From the NCBI GenBank assembly GCA_012033205.1, contig JAAUSO010000008.1, positions 1 through 64,000 on the forward strand: a DNA stretch of 64,000 nucleotides, written 5' to 3'. This DNA comes from Richelia sp. SL_2_1. Its GTDB lineage: Bacteria; Cyanobacteriota; Cyanobacteriia; Cyanobacteriales; Nostocaceae. The position numbers and the translations under genes are program-made. Shown piece after piece: positions 9,748 through 20,825 of the stretch. The notes beneath the pieces are model-generated. The model saw only the letters and a list, made by a program, of their open reading frames with translations, was not told where the DNA came from and ran no database searches. How positions within the stretch are numbered: the stretch's first letter is position 1; every line of letters starts with the position of its first letter.

Positions 9748-9842
9748 TAACTCCTCACTCAAAACTCCTAACTCCTAACTCCATGTCCTCACGGACACGC
9801 TGCGCTAACACTCCTAACTCCTCACTCCTAACTCCTAACTGC
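9748..9842. repeat. Tandem heptamers (CTCCTAA/CTCCTCA) with an insert
   Basis: Two runs of the AACTCCT unit flank a 35-bp insert containing CACGGACACGCTGCGCTAA. They fill the spacer between the convergent kinase and chemoreceptor genes. Confidence 0.85.
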
Positions 9843-9850
9843 TCATTTTC

Positions 9851-12724
9851 TTAATCAACCTTAAAAGTACCGACACTCTGTTGCAGACGCTGGGAAATTT
9901 CTACAGTTTGCTGTAGTGATACAGATGCTTGCTCAGAATAAGTTGTAGTACGTTGGGAAATATTAGCAATATCTCTGATCAAATCACTAACTGCTTGAGA
10001 TGTTTGCACTTGAGATGCAGTAGCCTGGGAAATCGAATTTACTAAAGAGTCAATTTGACGAGAAACCTGTAAAATCTCATTCAAGGAATATTTCGCATCT
10101 TCAACAACACGGGTTCCTTCGACTACGGTAGTAACTCCAAATTCAATCGACTCTACTAACTCACTAGTTTCTCGCTGGATGTTTTCTACTACTTGCTCAA
10201 TTTCTTTAGTTGCAGAAGCACTTTTGGCTGCAAGTTCACTAACTTCCTCAGCAACTACCGCAAAACCTTGTCCTTGCTCACCAGCACGTGCTGCTTCAAT
10301 TCCAGCGTTGATTGCTAATAGGTTGGTTTGCATGGAAATTTGGTGAATTAATGCTACAACTCTACTAATTTCTTGAGTATATTCACCCAAACGTTTGACT
10401 TTTTTCGCCGTTTCACCAACGGTTTCTCGTAAATTAACAATATTTTGTACAGTTAAATCCATTGCTGTATCGCTTTGTGTCGCAGCAGTTGCAGCAGAGT
10501 TAGCGACTATAGCAGCTTGATGAGCATTTTGTGCTACTGTTTTGATCGAATCTGTCATGTTATCAACTGCATTTAAAGTCCGATTAATTTCCGCTGCTTG
10601 GGTTTTAGCTTCCGTTGCTAAAAGAGCGATGGCGCTAGAATTAGAACCCAAAGATTCATTCACCTGAGAAGCCGATGTTTTGACTTCGGTGACAATTTCC
10701 CGCAAATTTTCCACAATTGAGTTGAAAAAGTCAGCAACGGTACCAATTTCTCCTTCAATGACATCAGCACGTACCGTTAAATCTCCCATTGCTGCACCTT
10801 CAACATTATTCAGCAATTCCAGAAGCTGCATTTGCAGTTTTTCTTTTTGCTTTCGTTCAATTTGAGAAGTAGTTTCGGCTGTGTTTCTTCCTTGCTGTAT
10901 CTGCTCTAAAAGTTCTGCTTGCTCTAAAGCGTAGCCAATTTGAATTCCTACTTGTCTAAATAAGTTTACTTCTATTTCTTGCCAAGAACGCATACCCGCA
11001 CAATCATGAGCAACCAATAAACCGTGTAATTTGTTGCTGACAAAAACTGGTGCTAGTAAAAACGCTTTAACATCCAACTCTTTAAGCTGTTCGAGGTAAG
11101 ATTGGTTTAAACGTAAATCCTGGATATTTTCAACTACTTTAATGCTGCCAAATTCATATTCATCTGGATATTCCTTAACTTGATAGGGGTTGTCAACTTT
11201 TATCCCTAAAACAGCATTTAAACTGTAATCAACCGATTCCGCAATAATTTCACCTATTGATTCTTCTAATTTATAGAAAACAACTCGATTTACTTGTAAA
11301 GTATCTTGTGTAGTTGTGACGACTGTTTTGAGAATTGTTTCGGCGTTGAGAGTTTCTCGAATCCGACTGGTAATTTCGTTTAATTGCAGTGCCACTTTTG
11401 CTTCCAATTCTTGACGGCGCACTTGAGTAATAATACTATCAGCCATCGTATTGAAATTAACAGCTAAATCCCCAATTTCATCAGTAGCAAAAACCTCTGC
11501 ACGAGAAGTGCGATCGCCCGAAGCAAATTTCTGTGCAGTTTCTTGCAGGTTTTCGATGGGAAGAATCATGGCTCGACGTAAAATTACCGCCCAAAAACCA
11601 ACCACAAGCAAAGCTATTAAGATAATTAGAGCTTGTTCTCGTAAACTCTGATTTAACAGATTATTCAGTGCTGTTTCGGGAGTTCCTCGCACCAAAACAG
11701 CAGGAGATTTTTCTGAGTAAATGGCTTGTTGATTGTCTAATACTTGAATAATTTGGTTGGGAACAGCCTTGGCTGCGACTGTATAATTTATACCTTCTAC
11801 ATTGATGCGTCCGGTAACAATTTTACCTTTAGCTTGTGCTGCTGCTGCTAATAAAGATTTACTTTCGGGTGGTAAAGAGACATTCGGTATAGCTCTATTT
11901 GCTTCGGAACTAATTTGAAGAGAGGTTGCTAGCTCAAATTCTCCTGTGGGTTTGTTTAAATAAATCGCGCTATAACCGTCATTCGTTGCTTGCAAAGTTT
12001 TTTTAACAATAGAATCTTTGCCGTTGACAATATCTCCAGAAACCAAAACACCAATAACTTCTTGGGTTTGAGGATTTTTTACAGGTGTGACAGTATAGCG
12101 AATTAAAGCATCTTTGTTTTTCAGATTTTCGGGTAAAGATGGAAATTCTTTACTCAATTCTGAAGCATTAATAATCGCATTTGCTTTAATTTGTCGGGGA
12201 TTTTGTAAAACCTGACTGACTAAATTATTGGGGTTAAAAGTCTCACCTGTACGGTTAGTATTAGCACTAGCAATAATATTTAAATCTGTACCTACCAAAA
12301 CCGCATATTCAATGTTTCTGGCTTTGATTTCGTTTTGCAAAATTCGCTCAACAGAAGTTATCAAAGTGCTGTTTAAAGAGCGATTAGCAGCCTTGAATGT
12401 AGCTGCTGTAATAATTGCCTCATTATCGGATTGTCCCCGAAAACCAAAACCCATTTGATCGATTTTGATATTGTAATTAATATCCGCTACCCCAATCTCT
12501 GATTTGGTTTGTTCGAGCAACTGATTCCGCAAACCTCTAGTAATAATCAACGTACCTCCGATACCTATACCCAAGATAGATACCAATTGACAGAAAATTA
12601 ATGCAATCAATTGTTTACGGCTAATTGGCAAGTTATAAAACTTTTTTAGCCAAGTATTTCGCGTTTTCGATGAAGTTGTTTTTACAGAAAAAGTTTGTGG
12701 CGATACTTTAGAAGTATAATTCAT
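9851..12724 (-). CDS. Methyl-accepting chemotaxis protein with HAMP and non-cysteine GAF
   Basis: A 957-residue chemoreceptor of the cyanobacterial PilJ/PixJ/HmpD group. Membrane segment 1 is at about 38-62, followed by a periplasmic sensor region. Membrane segment 2 is at 364-386, HAMP at 387-440, GAF at 450-605, and the MCP signalling domain covers the C-terminal 300 residues, with a hairpin tip around [20 protein letters not shown]. The GAF resembles bilin-binding domains but has Ser542 where the canonical chromophore Cys would be, and DNPY (511-514) in place of DXCF. It should therefore not bind a bilin covalently. It is separated from cheA by 861 bp containing a predicted terminator, so it probably has its own promoter. 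It would feed into the CheA/CheW array encoded upstream. Confidence 0.93.
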   Translation of the reverse strand: MNYTSKVSPQTFSVKTTSSKTRNTWLKKFYNLPISRKQLIALIFCQLVSILGIGIGGTLIITRGLRNQLLEQTKSEIGVADINYNIKIDQMGFGFRGQSDNEAIITAATFKAANRSLNSTLITSVERILQNEIKARNIEYAVLVGTDLNIIASANTNRTGETFNPNNLVSQVLQNPRQIKANAIINASELSKEFPSLPENLKNKDALIRYTVTPVKNPQTQEVIGVLVSGDIVNGKDSIVKKTLQATNDGYSAIYLNKPTGEFELATSLQISSEANRAIPNVSLPPESKSLLAAAAQAKGKIVTGRINVEGINYTVAAKAVPNQIIQVLDNQQAIYSEKSPAVLVRGTPETALNNLLNQSLREQALIILIALLVVGFWAVILRRAMILPIENLQETAQKFASGDRTSRAEVFATDEIGDLAVNFNTMADSIITQVRRQELEAKVALQLNEITSRIRETLNAETILKTVVTTTQDTLQVNRVVFYKLEESIGEIIAESVDYSLNAVLGIKVDNPYQVKEYPDEYEFGSIKVVENIQDLRLNQSYLEQLKELDVKAFLLAPVFVSNKLHGLLVAHDCAGMRSWQEIEVNLFRQVGIQIGYALEQAELLEQIQQGRNTAETTSQIERKQKEKLQMQLLELLNNVEGAAMGDLTVRADVIEGEIGTVADFFNSIVENLREIVTEVKTSASQVNESLGSNSSAIALLATEAKTQAAEINRTLNAVDNMTDSIKTVAQNAHQAAIVANSAATAATQSDTAMDLTVQNIVNLRETVGETAKKVKRLGEYTQEISRVVALIHQISMQTNLLAINAGIEAARAGEQGQGFAVVAEEVSELAAKSASATKEIEQVVENIQRETSELVESIEFGVTTVVEGTRVVEDAKYSLNEILQVSRQIDSLVNSISQATASQVQTSQAVSDLIRDIANISQRTTTYSEQASVSLQQTVEISQRLQQSVGTFKVD

Positions 12725-13311
12725 TGGTTTTGCTAAGATTTTTGTTAAGTAAATATCGGAAATTATTTAGTGATTTTATTGATTATAGTTATTAAATATA
12801 AACCTTATTCAGCAGATTTAGTAAGCTAATTTAAAACAAAGTAAAATTAATTTATATTTGTATTTTTGAGTCAGTTTGTCAAAAAAAATGGCTTTTTTAC
12901 TTAATTAATAAAATCATCAAAGTACTTTAATGCCGCACCTGGCTGATAGGAAATTTTACTTAATCTTCATTATTGTTTGCATCATCAATTTACAATATTT
13001 TCGTCAAAACTTATGTATATTAAATCACTCGAACTTCATAGTTAAATAATGGCATGATAAATCAATAATTATGAATCAAAAATCAAGCTAATAGCTGTAA
13101 GTTTGTTTTTCAGCAGAAAATTACTTATTTAAGGGAGTAGAAAAAGAAGAAATTATATCGCTAATCTGTTTAGGGTGTTAGGAGTAATTAAGACTTAAGC
13201 TGCATCCAGATTTCTATGCAAAATTGCAAAAAAACTCTGCATTCACACATATATCATTCCGATGCCAACGAATTTGATATAAGTACTCTTGATTTTTAAT
13301 AAAACATCAAA

Positions 13312-13345
13312 TCGGAAAAACCCAATATCTCAAAGATATCGGGTT
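13312..13345 (-). terminator. Predicted intrinsic terminator after cheA
   Basis: On the minus strand AACCCGATATCT, loop TTG, AGATATTGGGTT form a 12-bp stem with one mismatch, followed by a run of T. It lies about 240 bp beyond the cheA stop codon and would separate the cheA operon from the chemoreceptor gene at 9851-12724. Confidence 0.55.
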
Positions 13346-13401
13346 GATTGATTACTCCTATTCCTCTGCTTTCTTTGTATGAAAGTCACGACAATTATCA
13401 C

Positions 13402-13465
13402 AGAAGTCGGGTTTTTGGGATAAATATCTGTAGTAACAGACAATAGTTATAAAAACCCGACTTCT
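13402..13465. repeat. 64-bp inverted-repeat element, copy 1
   Basis: Perfect 15-bp arms, AGAAGTCGGGTTTTT and its complement AAAAACCCGACTTCT, enclose a 34-nt loop. Near-identical arms and a related loop recur at 47489-47553 and 50378-50441. No coding capacity; it may be a MITE- or REP-like interspersed element. Confidence 0.85.
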
Positions 13466-13477
13466 AACCCCACGGCA

Positions 13478-13513
13478 AATCAATAAAATCAAAATCAAAA
13501 TCAAAATCAAAAT
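13478..13513. repeat. Tandem hexamer (AAAATC)n
   Basis: About five to six copies of AAAATC/AATCAA downstream of cheA. It is non-coding simple sequence. Confidence 0.8.
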
Positions 13514-13585
13514 ATTTATTTTCAAATAAAAAATCAAGTTATGAATCGACTAATTAATCAACTCATAACTCAAATAATCCTATCA

Positions 13586-16500
13586 TTAACCCTTGCTAAC
13601 TCCAGCGACAGAAAAAATCATTCCCTCCAAAGTTCGGAGTAATTCTTGTTCATTGTAAGGTTTAGAGAAATAGGCTAAGGCACCTAACTGCATAGCTAAT
13701 TGTCGATGCTTATCGCTACTACGAGAAGTCAACATCGCAACGGGTATATTTTTTAAATCACTGTTTGATTTTACCCGACCTAAAAAGCCGTAACCATCAA
13801 CGCGAGGCATTTCAATATCGCAAATTACAGCCTGTACAATTAAACCAGTTTGAAGTTTTTCCAACGCATCTTGACCGTCTTTTGCTTGTTCTACTTGATA
13901 CCCACCCTTTTCCAAAGTTAATGCTAAAAAGCGCCGGACATTGATCGAATCATCTACAATCAAAATTGTACCCTTGCCCTTAGTTACGTGTTCTAGAGCT
14001 TGTTCCTCTGTTTGATGTAGAAAAGCAGTTTTTAACTTTGTTGATGGTAGTTGATTGTTTTTAGGAGTACGTTCGTTAACAGCTATCCAGTAAAGCAATT
14101 CCCCAGGATTAACTAAAGCTACTACTCTTCCATCACCGAGAATTGTACAGTTGTTGAAACCCGCTGGTAACGGTATATCTCCTTCAACCCGACGAATCGC
14201 AACTTCCATTTCTCCCCAACAACGGTCAATTTGTATTGCTACTAATTGATTGCTATTGTTGATAATTAATACACTACTAGCATTAATTGCTGGAGGAGTT
14301 TCCAAGTCGGGATTATTGTAACGAGGACAATTAAACTGTAAATAATCACCAAGCCCAATCAATGGTAAGGTTTTTCCTTGCCAATTCAGAACTTGTCCAC
14401 CACCCACAGGCAATACTTGTTCTTCATCAAGTAAAAATATTTCCTCCACCACATCCGTTGGGAAAGCTAGTAACATTCGACTGCTTTCTACCAACAGAAC
14501 TCGCGAAACTGATAGAGTGAACGGCATTGACAGCGTAAATGTAGTTCCAACTCCGGGTAACGTATCAACTTTGATATCTCCCCGAATTTGTTTGAGATTG
14601 TTACGAACCACATCCATCCCTACACCGCGACCTGATAATGCTGTAACTTGGTCAGAAGTGGTAAATCCAGGCTCAAAAATTAACGATAATATTTCTTCAT
14701 CCGTAGCTTGATTAATCAAAGATTCATCCAACCCCATGGCAATCGCACGGTTGCGAATTTTATCTAGGGAAATACCATTCCCATCATCGCGCATGGTAAT
14801 TATGGTACGATTGGAACGGTTGATGGCTTTAATTTCAATTACACCTTGTTCCGGCTTACCTTGTTGTATTCTGGTATTGGGGTCTTCAATACCGTGGTCA
14901 AAGGCATTTCTCAGCAGGTGCATTAACGGGTCATTTAAAGCTTCTAAAATTCTCCTTTCAATTAAAATACTCCCACCTTCTATTTTTAGCTGAGCATTTT
15001 TACCGTATTCTACGCACAAATCCCGTAAAGCTCTGGGAAAACGGTCAGTTAAATCCGATAACGGACGCATCCGCACTTGAGTCAGCTTACGCTGTAATTG
15101 TTTTGAGGTTTTATTTAATTTCCGCGAAACGTTGTCTGTATCGTCAAGGCTAATTTGTACGTCAGTTGTCACCTCCTGCACCATGACGATGGTTTCCATC
15201 ACTTCTTGGGACAAAAGACTCATTTCGCTGTAACGATCCATTTCCAAAGCATCAAATTCATTATTGATGCTATCGGATTCAATATTCGTACCTTCTCCTG
15301 GAATCATCGCCAGAGATGGAACAGGATATGGTATTGTAGCTTGAGTCGCAATTTTATCGTATGAAGTACGCAAACGTTGATTTTCGCGGTCAAGAACTTG
15401 TACCCTTTGGCTGAGACTGCGAACTAGTTTACGCAATCTTTCCATTTGTAAGTTTAGTCCGTTGCGTTGAATAATCAGTTCGCCGAATAAATCGTTAATT
15501 TCTTCGAGTTGCTTACTAGGAACCCGGACTGTATTTTCTAAGATTTCACTTTTAGCAGCCGCAACTGGTTCAGGCTTGCGTTCGACAAATGGTTGATTTA
15601 CGTTAGTAGCAAATTCTTGAGCGGTTGCGGGTGTATGTACCTCAATTTCATCAAATTCAGAAGCAGCGCTTTCTTGAGCAAAAGCCGCCTCCAAAGCTTC
15701 AAAATCTGCGGTAATGATATCTTCAACCAGCCAATTTTCTGCCGCTGTATCTTCTATTTCCTCTACTTCTAGCAATTGTGTCAGATGCTCTACTTCGATA
15801 TCAGTTACGATTTCAGTTTCCTCTATACCACCCAATTCTAAGTGTGTAGGTAAACTTTCAATCTGGGAAGTTAATACCAAAGCTTGGCAACGCCTCCATC
15901 CAGCAAGGGCTGCACGGGCTATTTCTTCGACTTGTTCCTGGGGGACAATTTCCAACAATGAGGTAACTGACTCGCAAAAGCTGCTGAAAGCCTGCAATTG
16001 CAGCATCTCACCCAAACCAGCCAACTCCGCCGCCATAATCGCAACTTCTTCTTTCAGACAAGGTTGCTCGCTATCGGCTAATACTGACTCCAGACGCTGC
16101 AAACACCCTTCTACTTCCGTTTCAAATAGCAAGGGTATAATATCTTGCCCATCTTCAGGTGATAACATCGAAGAAGCATCTTCTGGGCTAGGATCTCCCA
16201 AACGCTGATGCAGCTCTTCAAAAACTGGATAGCAAAAACTTGCTAACCACTGCTCGTCTAATTCATGACCTTCTGCATGCAATTCTACTATTTGCCGCAG
16301 CCAATCGACTCCCGATAAAAGTAGACTTTGTAATTGAGTATCTACATCTAAAGAGCTTTTCCTCGTTTTGAGAACTTTGAACGAATCTTCCAGACGGTGA
16401 GCCAAATCGCTCAGAGAGCGAAATCCCATCATCGCCGCTCCTCCTTTAATCGAATGAGCGGCTCGAAGCGCGGCGTTAATCTTTTCCAAATCGATGCGAT

Positions 16501-16603
16501 CGCTGGTGTCGATTTCTAGCAATACCCCTTCAATCGTGTTGAGGTAGTCGCTAGCTTCTTCCAGGAACTGCATCTGGATTTCAAATTCTTTGTCCTGTGA
16601 CAT
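13586..16603 (-). CDS. CheA-type hybrid histidine kinase with C-terminal receiver
   Basis: A 1005-residue kinase of the PixL/HmpE (CheA-CheY fusion) type that controls pilus-based motility. The HPt domain is at about 5-110, with phospho-accepting His50 in AAHSIKGGAAMMG. A long acidic linker follows (about 230-350). Next come the dimerisation and HATPase domains (HLLRNAFDHGIEDP, MRDDGNGIS, LSGRGVGMDVV), a CheW-like domain at about 700-860, and a receiver at 883-1005 with Asp929 (VICDIEMP) and Lys981 (FSKPY). All catalytic motifs look intact. It lies 365 bp downstream of the GAF chemoreceptor gene in the same orientation and is the core kinase of this cluster. PixL/HmpE-type identity comes from architecture and gene order, so I leave the symbol blank. 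Confidence 0.94.
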   Translation of the reverse strand: MSQDKEFEIQMQFLEEASDYLNTIEGVLLEIDTSDRIDLEKINAALRAAHSIKGGAAMMGFRSLSDLAHRLEDSFKVLKTRKSSLDVDTQLQSLLLSGVDWLRQIVELHAEGHELDEQWLASFCYPVFEELHQRLGDPSPEDASSMLSPEDGQDIIPLLFETEVEGCLQRLESVLADSEQPCLKEEVAIMAAELAGLGEMLQLQAFSSFCESVTSLLEIVPQEQVEEIARAALAGWRRCQALVLTSQIESLPTHLELGGIEETEIVTDIEVEHLTQLLEVEEIEDTAAENWLVEDIITADFEALEAAFAQESAASEFDEIEVHTPATAQEFATNVNQPFVERKPEPVAAAKSEILENTVRVPSKQLEEINDLFGELIIQRNGLNLQMERLRKLVRSLSQRVQVLDRENQRLRTSYDKIATQATIPYPVPSLAMIPGEGTNIESDSINNEFDALEMDRYSEMSLLSQEVMETIVMVQEVTTDVQISLDDTDNVSRKLNKTSKQLQRKLTQVRMRPLSDLTDRFPRALRDLCVEYGKNAQLKIEGGSILIERRILEALNDPLMHLLRNAFDHGIEDPNTRIQQGKPEQGVIEIKAINRSNRTIITMRDDGNGISLDKIRNRAIAMGLDESLINQATDEEILSLIFEPGFTTSDQVTALSGRGVGMDVVRNNLKQIRGDIKVDTLPGVGTTFTLSMPFTLSVSRVLLVESSRMLLAFPTDVVEEIFLLDEEQVLPVGGGQVLNWQGKTLPLIGLGDYLQFNCPRYNNPDLETPPAINASSVLIINNSNQLVAIQIDRCWGEMEVAIRRVEGDIPLPAGFNNCTILGDGRVVALVNPGELLYWIAVNERTPKNNQLPSTKLKTAFLHQTEEQALEHVTKGKGTILIVDDSINVRRFLALTLEKGGYQVEQAKDGQDALEKLQTGLIVQAVICDIEMPRVDGYGFLGRVKSNSDLKNIPVAMLTSRSSDKHRQLAMQLGALAYFSKPYNEQELLRTLEGMIFSVAGVSKG

Positions 16604-16968
16604 ATTAGTTGTCCCTAGCCATTAGTCATCAGTTATTAGTATTTTGGATTTGCGATGCAAGGATTTTGGATTGTCCCCATGAATAAATATGCCTTTGCAC
16701 GCTGCTTACGCTTTGCGCTTACGGGAAGTTACCAATCTACGATGCAAGGATTTTGGATTGCTGATTTGATGATTTAGGAATTTTCAAATATCCAGATAAC
16801 TCAAGTTAGAAGCATATTCTTAAAAATCCCTTCATCTGTCTGGGAAAGTTTTGGGGTTCGAGAATCTACACCCCAAACTTTCCGCAAAATCTAAAATCTA
16901 AAATCTATTTAGTCATCAGTTCTTAGTTATTTATAACTACAAACTCAATTACTAGTAACCAATTACTC
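16604..16968. other. Intergenic spacer with a direct repeat
   Basis: A 365-bp spacer inside the chemotaxis cluster. The phrase CGATGCAAGGATTTTGGATT occurs twice (about 16653 and 16740), flanking CGCTTACGGGAAGTTACC. No ORF is supported. Confidence 0.7.
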
Positions 16969-19803
16969 TTAACTGACCTTGAATGTACCGACACTTTCTT
17001 GTAATTGTTGGGAAATTGCAACAGTTTGTTGCAGCGATTCGGAAACCTGACGGGAAGAAGTACTAGTCTGCTGCGAAACAGCAGCAATCTCTTTCATTAA
17101 AGCGCTTACTTGCTCAGATGTTTCTACACCACGATTGGTAGTTGTAGAAATTGACTGTACTAAGTCGTCTATTTGGCGCGAAACCTCTAGAATCTGACTT
17201 AATGACAGCTTAGCATCTTCCACAATTTGCGTCCCTTGTACCACCTGGGATACTCCTACTTCCATTGCCTGGACAACATCAGTAGTTTCACGCTGGATAT
17301 TTTCCACGATTTGTTCTATCTCATTAGTGGCTGCGGCACTTCTGGCTGCTAGTTCGCCGACTTCTTCAGCTACTACTGCAAAACCTTGACCTTCTTCGCC
17401 AGCACGTGCTGCTTCAATTCCGGCATTAATTGCCAGCAGATTGGTCTGCATGGAAATCTGGTTAATCAATGCTACCACACGAGAAATTTGTTGCGTAGAT
17501 TCACCCAAGCGCTTGACTTTTTTGGCAGTTTCTCCTACTGTCTCACGCAAACTAAAAATGTTTTGTACTGTCAACTCCATTGCTTTTCCGGAATTGGCAG
17601 CAGTGCTTCTCGCGGTATTCGCAATCACAGATGCTTCCCTGGCATTTGCTGCTACTGCTTGTATTGATTGCGTCATCTCGTCAACGGCATCTAAGGTATT
17701 AGTGATTTCCGCAGCTTGAGCAAGCGCTTGTTCTGCAAGCAGGTTAATCGCACCGGAGTTGTCTCCAATAGCTTGATTCACTTTGGTAGCAGAAGTTTGA
17801 ACTTGGGTTACGATGTCCCGTAAGCTTTCGACAATCGAGTTAAAAAAGTCGGCAACTGTACCGATATCACCTGCGGTAACATCAGCCCGTACCGTCAAGT
17901 CACCCATGGCTGCACCTTCGACTTCACTGAGCAATTCCAGCAACTGCATTTGCAGTTCTTCTTTTTGATGTCTTTCGTCGTCGGAATCAGTTTGAGCTAA
18001 TTGTCGGGCTTGCTCAACCTCTGCCAACAGCTTGGCTTGTTCTAAAGCAAAACCGATTTGAGTCGCCAATTGTTTGAACAAATCAACTTCTTGCTGCTGC
18101 CAATCTCGCGGAGTTTCACAACTATGAGCAATCAATAAACCCATTAATTGGTCTTGAATTAAAATTGGTGCAACCAAATTAGCCTTAACTGCAAACTGTT
18201 CCAACATTTTTACGTAACAACTCGCTTGCTTCAAGCCCTTTTCTTCGTGAATGTTGGCGATCGCTCTAACTCGACCGTTTTTATACATTTCCACTTGACG
18301 TTCGCGGAAACAAGGATCTTCAATATAAGCCCCCATCATTTTGGGAAAACCAGCGCTTACGGATTCGGAAATCACTGCTCCATTCCAAGTATCGGGATTA
18401 AACTCGTAAATCACAACCCGATCTGTTTTCAAAGCTTGATGAATTTCTCGAACCGCTGTTTTATGAATATCCTCTGCTTTGAGACTTCTACGGATACGCA
18501 GGGTAATATCTGCTTTTAACTTTTCTCTTTGTGCTTCTACTTCTTGTTCTTTTACTAGCAGTTGCAATTGGGATGCCATTTGATTAATATTGGCATTTAA
18601 CAGCCCAATTTCATCTTCTGCTCCCACATCCAAACGGGTATTAAATTGACCTTTACCCAATTTTGCCACTGCTGCTGTAGCATTTAAAATCGGCTGAGTA
18701 GCGCGTTTTGCTAACCAAGCCGCAAGCAAGGCTACGGAAACAGCCGTTAATCCAGTCCCCAACGCGATAGTGAGCAGCAAATTTCTTTGCGGTGCAAACG
18801 CACTAGAAGCATCAGTTGCTAAAACCACATCCCAATTCAAAGGCTGTAAACCTTGTACCTGAATTTGTTCTGAGGCAGGTACATAACTTACCAATTCTGC
18901 TTCTGAATGGTTTTCATGTTTGATAAGATAGGTCAAAGCTTTTTTTGAATCAGCTTTTTGAAGTATCTTTGGATATTCTTCTGTCAGCTTCTTGCCGACA
19001 TACTTTTCTTCCCGACTGAGAAAAATTTTATTTTCAGCATCAGCAATATGATATTCTTGCCCGTCACTGGCATAATAATTCTTAACTAGGTTTTCTAAAG
19101 ATTTAACCGGCATCCGCGCTATGACTACAGATGTAGTCGCTCCAGTTTGAGCATTTTTAATTGGAGCAGCACTATAAATATTGAAACTATTACTAGACTT
19201 GGAAAACACTGGCTGACTGATTACAGCATTGCCGGTATTTTTAGCACTTTGAAAATAATTTAAATTGCCTTGATTGCCAAAATTAGTTCCTTCTGACTCA
19301 ACGATTGCATCCCCATTCAAATTAAAAATGCCAATGCCATCATATACTTGATAAGTATCAACATAATTATCCAGCACCTCTCTTTGCTCGCTAGAAGCTG
19401 TCCCATAAATTCTGATACTCGGCAGATTTGCTAATATCTGAATATCTCCGTACCGTTCAAACATGAAACGGTTGATTTTATCCGCAAAACCTTTTGCTTG
19501 TGCTTCCTGTAAACGAGAAGTCTTATTGTTTACAGCCTGACTAGCAACTATGTAGGCACCCGTACCAATAATGAATACAGGCAATGTGGCTATGGCGATC
19601 GCCAAAATTGCCGTTTTGGTACTCAAGCTCAGCCGTTTAAATCGAGTGATTAAACTATTGGACTCAGCACGATGATCTACAGTTGCTAATTTATCTGGGA
19701 TTGAAGATATTTCTACTGCGCGATCGCTGTTGTCGGAAGATAAAATAAGTGATGTCTGATTTTGAGCATCACGACTTTTAGCCGCATCTGTTTTATTAAG
19801 CAT
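16969..19803 (-). CDS. Chemoreceptor with probable DXCF cyanobacteriochrome GAF (PixJ-like)
   Basis: A 944-residue methyl-accepting protein. Membrane segments are at about 63-90 and 341-367, enclosing a periplasmic dCache-like region. HAMP (about 368-420) is followed by GAF (about 434-592) and the MCP signalling domain (about 640-944, with [20 protein letters not shown]). The GAF has both cysteines of DXCF-type cyanobacteriochromes: Cys498 in IEDPCFRE and canonical Cys529 in [10 protein letters not shown]. These are 31 residues apart, against 28 by my count in remembered TePixJ sequence. Canonical Cys is followed by Tyr where His is usual. I checked both TGT codons in the DNA (18310-18312 and 18217-18219). 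I infer covalent bilin binding and a blue/green-type light sensor for phototaxis. The cheW gene is 62 bp upstream. Confidence 0.93.
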   Translation of the reverse strand: MLNKTDAAKSRDAQNQTSLILSSDNSDRAVEISSIPDKLATVDHRAESNSLITRFKRLSLSTKTAILAIAIATLPVFIIGTGAYIVASQAVNNKTSRLQEAQAKGFADKINRFMFERYGDIQILANLPSIRIYGTASSEQREVLDNYVDTYQVYDGIGIFNLNGDAIVESEGTNFGNQGNLNYFQSAKNTGNAVISQPVFSKSSNSFNIYSAAPIKNAQTGATTSVVIARMPVKSLENLVKNYYASDGQEYHIADAENKIFLSREEKYVGKKLTEEYPKILQKADSKKALTYLIKHENHSEAELVSYVPASEQIQVQGLQPLNWDVVLATDASSAFAPQRNLLLTIALGTGLTAVSVALLAAWLAKRATQPILNATAAVAKLGKGQFNTRLDVGAEDEIGLLNANINQMASQLQLLVKEQEVEAQREKLKADITLRIRRSLKAEDIHKTAVREIHQALKTDRVVIYEFNPDTWNGAVISESVSAGFPKMMGAYIEDPCFRERQVEMYKNGRVRAIANIHEEKGLKQASCYVKMLEQFAVKANLVAPILIQDQLMGLLIAHSCETPRDWQQQEVDLFKQLATQIGFALEQAKLLAEVEQARQLAQTDSDDERHQKEELQMQLLELLSEVEGAAMGDLTVRADVTAGDIGTVADFFNSIVESLRDIVTQVQTSATKVNQAIGDNSGAINLLAEQALAQAAEITNTLDAVDEMTQSIQAVAANAREASVIANTARSTAANSGKAMELTVQNIFSLRETVGETAKKVKRLGESTQQISRVVALINQISMQTNLLAINAGIEAARAGEEGQGFAVVAEEVGELAARSAAATNEIEQIVENIQRETTDVVQAMEVGVSQVVQGTQIVEDAKLSLSQILEVSRQIDDLVQSISTTTNRGVETSEQVSALMKEIAAVSQQTSTSSRQVSESLQQTVAISQQLQESVGTFKVS

Positions 19804-19865
19804 AAATTAATTGCCCCGGAGTGGTAAAATATTACACTAAACGTCGATAAATTTTGTAGTACACC

Positions 19866-20369
19866 CTACTCACTGCCGAGATTAGAAGAATGCACAATCG
19901 CTTGTGCATCTAATACCAGTAATATTTCTTTTTGTTGCACAACGCATCCGCGTAAATAGGGAACTAAACTAGATGCAACCTGACCTACAGGTGAACGAAT
20001 TTCATCGTTGTTAAACCTGAGAGTACCGATAATTTCATCCACTACCAAACCTAAAACCATAGATTCAGTCCGAACAATGATTACACTATATTGTCGGGGA
20101 CGATTCTGAGGGGATTGTAAATTGAGTATCTTGGGTAAGTCAACTACCCAAATGATCCGACTTCGCCAATTCATTAACCCCAAAATACCGAAGGACATAT
20201 TCGGCATGGCTGTAACGGATTCTACAGACACAACCATTGCTTCTTGTGTCTGGTTCATCGACACAATAGCAGGAGTTTGTGGATTAATAAAAAACTTCAG
20301 ATAACCATCTCCCAAATTTTTTGGGTCTTGGTTTTGCCCGTTAGCTAATACAATGCTTGAATTATTCAT
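19866..20369 (-). CDS. CheW-like adaptor (PixI-like)
   Basis: A 167-residue protein made almost entirely of one CheW domain, the scaffold that couples chemoreceptors to CheA. Recognisable features are GILGLMNWRSRIIWVVDLPK near residues 62-81, VIIVRTESMVLGLVVDEIIG, and a C-terminal ILLVLDAQAIV strand. It follows cheY after only 4 bp and precedes the chemoreceptor gene, the same order as pixH-pixI-pixJ in Synechocystis. The length is typical (150-180). The ATG start has no better alternative. Confidence 0.9.
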   Translation of the reverse strand: MNNSSIVLANGQNQDPKNLGDGYLKFFINPQTPAIVSMNQTQEAMVVSVESVTAMPNMSFGILGLMNWRSRIIWVVDLPKILNLQSPQNRPRQYSVIIVRTESMVLGLVVDEIIGTLRFNNDEIRSPVGQVASSLVPYLRGCVVQQKEILLVLDAQAIVHSSNLGSE

Positions 20370-20373
20370 TGGC

Positions 20374-20751
20374 TCAAATTGCGATGGATTTAATCACACG
20401 TAAAAGTTCTTCACGAGTATAAGGCTTTGTCAGATAAGCATCAGCCCCTTGTCTCATTGCCCACAAACGGTCAATTTCCTGATTTTTTGAACTACAAATC
20501 ACGATGGGAACTTTTTGAGTTACGGGATTTTTTTTCAATGAGCGACAAAGCTCAAAACCACTCATTCCCGGCATTACTACATCAGTAATAATTGCATCTG
20601 GTTTTTCTAGTTCTAATTTTTCTAATGCTTCCTTCCCACCTGTAGCTTTTATGACTTTATATCCACTCTCGTTTAAAAAATGACTGATTAATTCCAATTC
20701 ACTAGGTGAATCTTCTACTACTAAAATCGTTCCGAGCAAAGTAATACTCAT
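20374..20751 (-). CDS. CheY-like response regulator (PixH-like)
   Basis: A 125-residue single receiver domain. It has the acidic pair ED at 13-14, phospho-acceptor Asp57 (ITDVVMPGMSG), a Ser switch residue in VICSSKN, and Lys109 in LTKPY. With no output domain, it should act by protein interaction on the pilus machinery or as a phosphate sink, as PilH/PixH do. It lies 74 bp downstream of the PatA-like gene and 4 bp upstream of cheW, so co-transcription is very likely. Confidence 0.93.
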   Translation of the reverse strand: MSITLLGTILVVEDSPSELELISHFLNESGYKVIKATGGKEALEKLELEKPDAIITDVVMPGMSGFELCRSLKKNPVTQKVPIVICSSKNQEIDRLWAMRQGADAYLTKPYTREELLRVIKSIAI

Positions 20752-20825
20752 TTTTATTTATCCTCAAAAATTGATCGGTATCTATTAAATCAGGTTACTA
20801 TTTATTTACGGTAAATGTTAATCGA

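Larger units (their letters stand above)
12725..13585. other. Intergenic region with hairpins and repeats
   Basis: An 861-bp A+T-rich spacer between cheA and the downstream chemoreceptor gene on the minus strand. It contains a predicted terminator (13312-13345), a copy of a 64-bp inverted-repeat element (13402-13465) and a short AAAATC tandem repeat (13478-13513). No ORF is supported. Confidence 0.8.

Noticed and set aside
13402..13465. Ordinary intrinsic terminator
   Set aside because: The T-run is inside the stem and no U-tract follows the 3' arm; the same unit recurs elsewhere, so it fits an interspersed repeat better.
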